Assembly: GCA_012270695.1 (NCBI GenBank)
Contig: JAAXHV010000085.1
Coordinates: 1,671 to 6,999 of the forward strand
DNA from: Gammaproteobacteria bacterium
Lineage (GTDB): Bacteria; Pseudomonadota; Gammaproteobacteria; Eutrophobiales; Eutrophobiaceae
Reading direction: 5' to 3'
DNA length: 5,329 bases
This document shows positions 3,369-5,329 of this stretch, in pieces. The notes under the pieces were generated by a model. It worked only from the letters and a program-made list of their open reading frames with translations, was not told where the DNA came from and searched no databases. The translations under genes were made by a program, and so were the position numbers. Within the stretch, counting starts at the first letter, position 1. Each line of letters starts with the position of its first letter.

Positions 3369-5329
3369 CAAAGCTTGACCTTCAGGTTACCCTCGAAATT
3401 ATTCCATTCCAGGACGCGTCTTGTTCGAAAATCGATCTCTACCGTGCTGAGCCCGAATCTCCAGATCTCATGGCTTGAGAACCGGCTGATTCGCGACGGT
3501 GTTCCCTGCAATCTCAGCACATCATCCGCGTGAGAACCTCGTGTGAAGTAAGTCTTTGAAGTGACCTGTTTACCGGGCAAAAGGCGTACGTGCAGGTTGC
3601 CCTCGAAATTATTCCATTCCAGGACGCGCCTTGTCCGCAAATCGATCTCCACCGTGCTGAGCCCGAATCTCCAGATCTCATGGCTTGAGAACCGGCTGAT
3701 TCGTGACGGTGTTCCCTGCAATCTCAGCACATCATCCGCGTGAGAACCTCGTGTGAAGTAAGTCTTTGAAGTGACCTGTTTACCGGGCAAGAGGCGTACG
3801 TGCAGGTTGCCCTCGAAATTATTCCATTCCAGGACGCGTCTTGTTCGCAAATCGATCTCTACAGTGCTGAGCCCAAAACTCCAGATTTCATGGTTTGAGA
3901 ACCGGCTGATTCGCGATGGTGTTCCCTGCAATCTCAGTACATCATCCTCGTGTGAACCTCGTGTGAAATACTCTTCTTGTGAGTCCGTAATATTTGACGG
4001 GCTTTTTTGTGTTGTTGGCGTTGTATCTGTTATTTCGACTTTCTCACTCTCACGAACTATCAACGCTTGTTGTAGAGTATGTAACAGCTGTTGGTTGATT
4101 TGCCCGTCAACAGGGATGCCAATGTTTTGTTGAAACGCCTCAATAGCTGCCTTGGTTCTCTCACCATAAATTCCATCGGCAGTACCAGGATCGTATCCCA
4201 ACGTCGTAAGAATGTTCTGGATATCCAAGGTCAATTGTGACCATTGGGCTAAGGCTGGAGCTTTCGCTGGCAACTCTGCTTCTTCATGTGCTGCCTGCGT
4301 AGAAGTGCCTCGCGCCTGTACCACATCCGACCCGTGCTCATCCGGGAACAGCTTGTTCTGTCGCCACCAATATGCCCCAACTCCCACCAACCCCAGTACT
4401 ACCCCAGCCAGCAGGAATTTAGACAACAGACCAACCCTGCTGCCTTGAGAGGGAGGTGAGGATGGCCGGGTAGTCGGCTTCGCTGTATCCTTTCTCCAGT
4501 TATATACCGGCGTTTCCGGCTTATCCGACAGCGCCTGATGCCACTCCGCAATCGTCTGTGGTCGCTCCCCCTCATCCACCCGAAGCGCCTTGGCATTGAT
4601 CACTATGGTCCCAGCAAGGTAATCGTGCAGGCAACGTCGTTGTTTTCCAAAGATGAAACACCAGTTAATCAAGATTGTCAGGAACCCTAGGTTCGGCACT
4701 GCTCCGACGACACCCCATAAAAGCCAGCGCTTGATAATCACCCGCGTGAACGAAACAATTTCCTTCGACTCAACATCGACTATCCTGATACGCAAAAGCA
4801 TTTTCCCAACACTTTGCCCACGGTTGACAAGAAAATATCCAGTCACCAAGATGTAAACTAATGCTGCAGTTCCTATCGGTAAAAGCTGCGAAAACTCGTC
4901 GTCCGAGGTATGCGGCACGACCAAGAATGCCAACCCAATTAACAGACTGGAAAATAAACCATCAACAAGCTTTGCCCCAAGCCTCCTCCTGCGGCTGGAG
5001 AGTTCTTCTTTCCTATGTTCGTTGACGCTTGTCGCGGTAAAGGTGTCTTCTTTAAAACTTTCATCTTTTACGGGATGTTCAGTGCTAATATCATTAACCA
5101 CTTCCAGTTCTGAACGCCAAGCCCCAACCGTCTGCGGTCGCTCCCCCTCATCCACCCGTAGCGCCCGGTCAATGGTATCAAGCAATGATGCACTTGCCTT
5201 GCCCTCACACCGCTTGGTAGCAGGCACCAAGGGGTCCTCCCTCATCCGTTCCGTCGCATCATCCGGTGGCTCCCCGGTCAAACACCGGTAACACACCGCA
5301 CCGAAACTATAAATATCTGTCCATGGCCC
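3368..5329 (-). CDS. Transmembrane Ser/Thr protein kinase, C-terminal part (RDD, peptidoglycan-binding and triple-repeat domains)
   Basis: The reading frame is open to the right edge, so the N-lobe, catalytic loop and DFG motif are outside; 653 residues are visible. A GTG at 5296 is an internal valine codon, not a start. Numbering from the edge, residues 1-75 are the end of a protein kinase C-lobe: TDIYSFGAV (4-12, subdomain IX Asp5), LTGEPP, and ALRVDEGERPQT (Arg64, subdomain XI). Residues about 116-246 are an RDD membrane domain with Arg116, Asp123, GQSVGKMLLRIRIVD and LHDYLAGT (Asp236). The kinase tail motif ALRVDEGERPQT then recurs at 248-259. After a Ser/Pro/Thr-rich linker come a transmembrane helix (about 301-322), a peptidoglycan-binding domain (about 366-423, core GYDPGTADGIYGERTKAAI) and three 70-residue repeats (454-653). 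Topology suggests a cytoplasmic kinase and a periplasmic wall-contacting end. It is the likely phosphorylating enzyme for the FHA/PP2C operon. Confidence 0.9.
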   Translation of the reverse strand, partial: GPWTDIYSFGAVCYRCLTGEPPDDATERMREDPLVPATKRCEGKASASLLDTIDRALRVDEGERPQTVGAWRSELEVVNDISTEHPVKDESFKEDTFTATSVNEHRKEELSSRRRRLGAKLVDGLFSSLLIGLAFLVVPHTSDDEFSQLLPIGTAALVYILVTGYFLVNRGQSVGKMLLRIRIVDVESKEIVSFTRVIIKRWLLWGVVGAVPNLGFLTILINWCFIFGKQRRCLHDYLAGTIVINAKALRVDEGERPQTIAEWHQALSDKPETPVYNWRKDTAKPTTRPSSPPSQGSRVGLLSKFLLAGVVLGLVGVGAYWWRQNKLFPDEHGSDVVQARGTSTQAAHEEAELPAKAPALAQWSQLTLDIQNILTTLGYDPGTADGIYGERTKAAIEAFQQNIGIPVDGQINQQLLHTLQQALIVRESEKVEITDTTPTTQKSPSNITDSQEEYFTRGSHEDDVLRLQGTPSRISRFSNHEIWSFGLSTVEIDLRTRRVLEWNNFEGNLHVRLLPGKQVTSKTYFTRGSHADDVLRLQGTPSRISRFSSHEIWRFGLSTVEIDLRTRRVLEWNNFEGNLHVRLLPGKQVTSKTYFTRGSHADDVLRLQGTPSRISRFSSHEIWRFGLSTVEIDFRTRRVLEWNNFEGNLKVKL
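3371..3550 (-). repeat. Repeat unit 3 (last, 60 codons)
   Basis: This is the C-terminal copy of a tandem repeat with a 210-bp period. It encodes YFTRGSHADDVLRLQGTPSR onward and stops after LKVKL, ten codons short of a full unit. By hand alignment about 168 of 180 bases match the middle copy. Differences concentrate in the last codons before the stop. Confidence 0.95.
3551..3760 (-). repeat. Repeat unit 2 (middle, 70 codons)
   Basis: This is a full 210-bp unit. About 195 of 210 bases match unit 1 by hand count, including an identical 30-bp block coding the linker LLPGKQVTSKT. The encoded domain has a regular pattern (FTxGSxxDDVLRLQGTP, then IWxFG, STVEID, VLEWNN, GNLxV) resembling short beta-rich modules found in bacterial envelope proteins. 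Confidence 0.95.
3761..3970 (-). repeat. Repeat unit 1 (first, 70 codons)
   Basis: This is the first and most divergent copy, starting at YFTRGSHEDD. It differs from the other two mainly in its first half (SNHEIWSFG in place of SSHEIWRFG). It follows a Thr/Ser-rich spacer after the peptidoglycan-binding domain. No residue is lost and the frame is maintained through all three units. Confidence 0.95.
4553..4589 (-). repeat. Direct repeat, downstream copy of the kinase tail motif
   Basis: This 37-bp segment encodes ALRVDEGERPQT. It matches 5129-5165 at 35 of 37 bases, and lies right after the RDD domain. Together the two copies bracket the RDD-coding region. Confidence 0.9.
5129..5165 (-). repeat. 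Direct repeat, upstream copy of the kinase tail motif
   Basis: This is the copy in its expected place, at the end of the kinase C-lobe, encoding ALRVDEGERPQT. The copies are 576 bp apart start to start, exactly 192 codons, so the reading frame is preserved across the insertion. Confidence 0.9.

Noticed and set aside
3371..3970. CRISPR or mobile-element repeat
   Set aside because: The 210-bp units are contiguous, in frame and coding, with no spacers and no transposase nearby.
5294..5296. GTG as a start codon for the large reading frame
   Set aside because: The frame continues to the window edge and the upstream codons read GPWTDIYSFGA, a conserved kinase segment, so the real start lies outside the window.
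441..5329. Type VI secretion post-translational control locus
   Set aside because: Kinase, phosphatase and FHA logic fits, but no tss/tag genes are visible and an ExbB/TolQ-like protein is not part of that set. It remains possible only if such genes lie to the right.

Overview
The window looks like chromosomal DNA from a proteobacterium, most likely a gammaproteobacterium. The main clue is the rpsL (ribosomal protein S12) fragment at the left edge, which is very close to the gamma/betaproteobacterial form. Genus cannot be judged. Every gene I can support is on the minus strand, so transcription runs from right to left.

Right to left, the layout is as follows. (1) 5329-3368: the 3' part of a large transmembrane Ser/Thr protein kinase gene whose ATP-binding and catalytic core lie beyond the right edge. 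The visible part holds the end of the kinase C-lobe, an RDD membrane domain, a second copy of the kinase tail motif, a transmembrane helix, a peptidoglycan-binding domain and three 70-residue repeats. (2) 3367-3202: an intergenic gap with a good sigma70-type promoter. (3) 3201-441: a tightly packed four-gene operon encoding a small FHA protein, a MotA/TolQ/ExbB-like membrane protein, a second FHA protein and a PP2C phosphatase with a C-terminal membrane anchor. (4) 452-258: a fully consensus promoter overlapping the end of the phosphatase gene, followed by a leader of about 160 nt with two terminator-like hairpins. (5) 257-1: the first 85 codons of rpsL.

Taken together, the accessory genes look like one membrane-centred phospho-threonine signalling module. 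The kinase would sense something at the cell wall, the PP2C enzyme would reverse the phosphorylation, and the two FHA proteins would read phospho-threonine. The ExbB/TolQ-like protein could be the output or a scaffold. I know of no named system with exactly this composition (inference). It resembles the PpkA/PppA/Fha pathway of type VI secretion in logic only, since no secretion genes are visible.

The second point of interest is regulatory. The rpsL leader has the look of a transcription attenuator: a perfect -35/-10 pair, two hairpins each followed by a U-rich tract, and an alternative long-range pairing that would compete with one of them.
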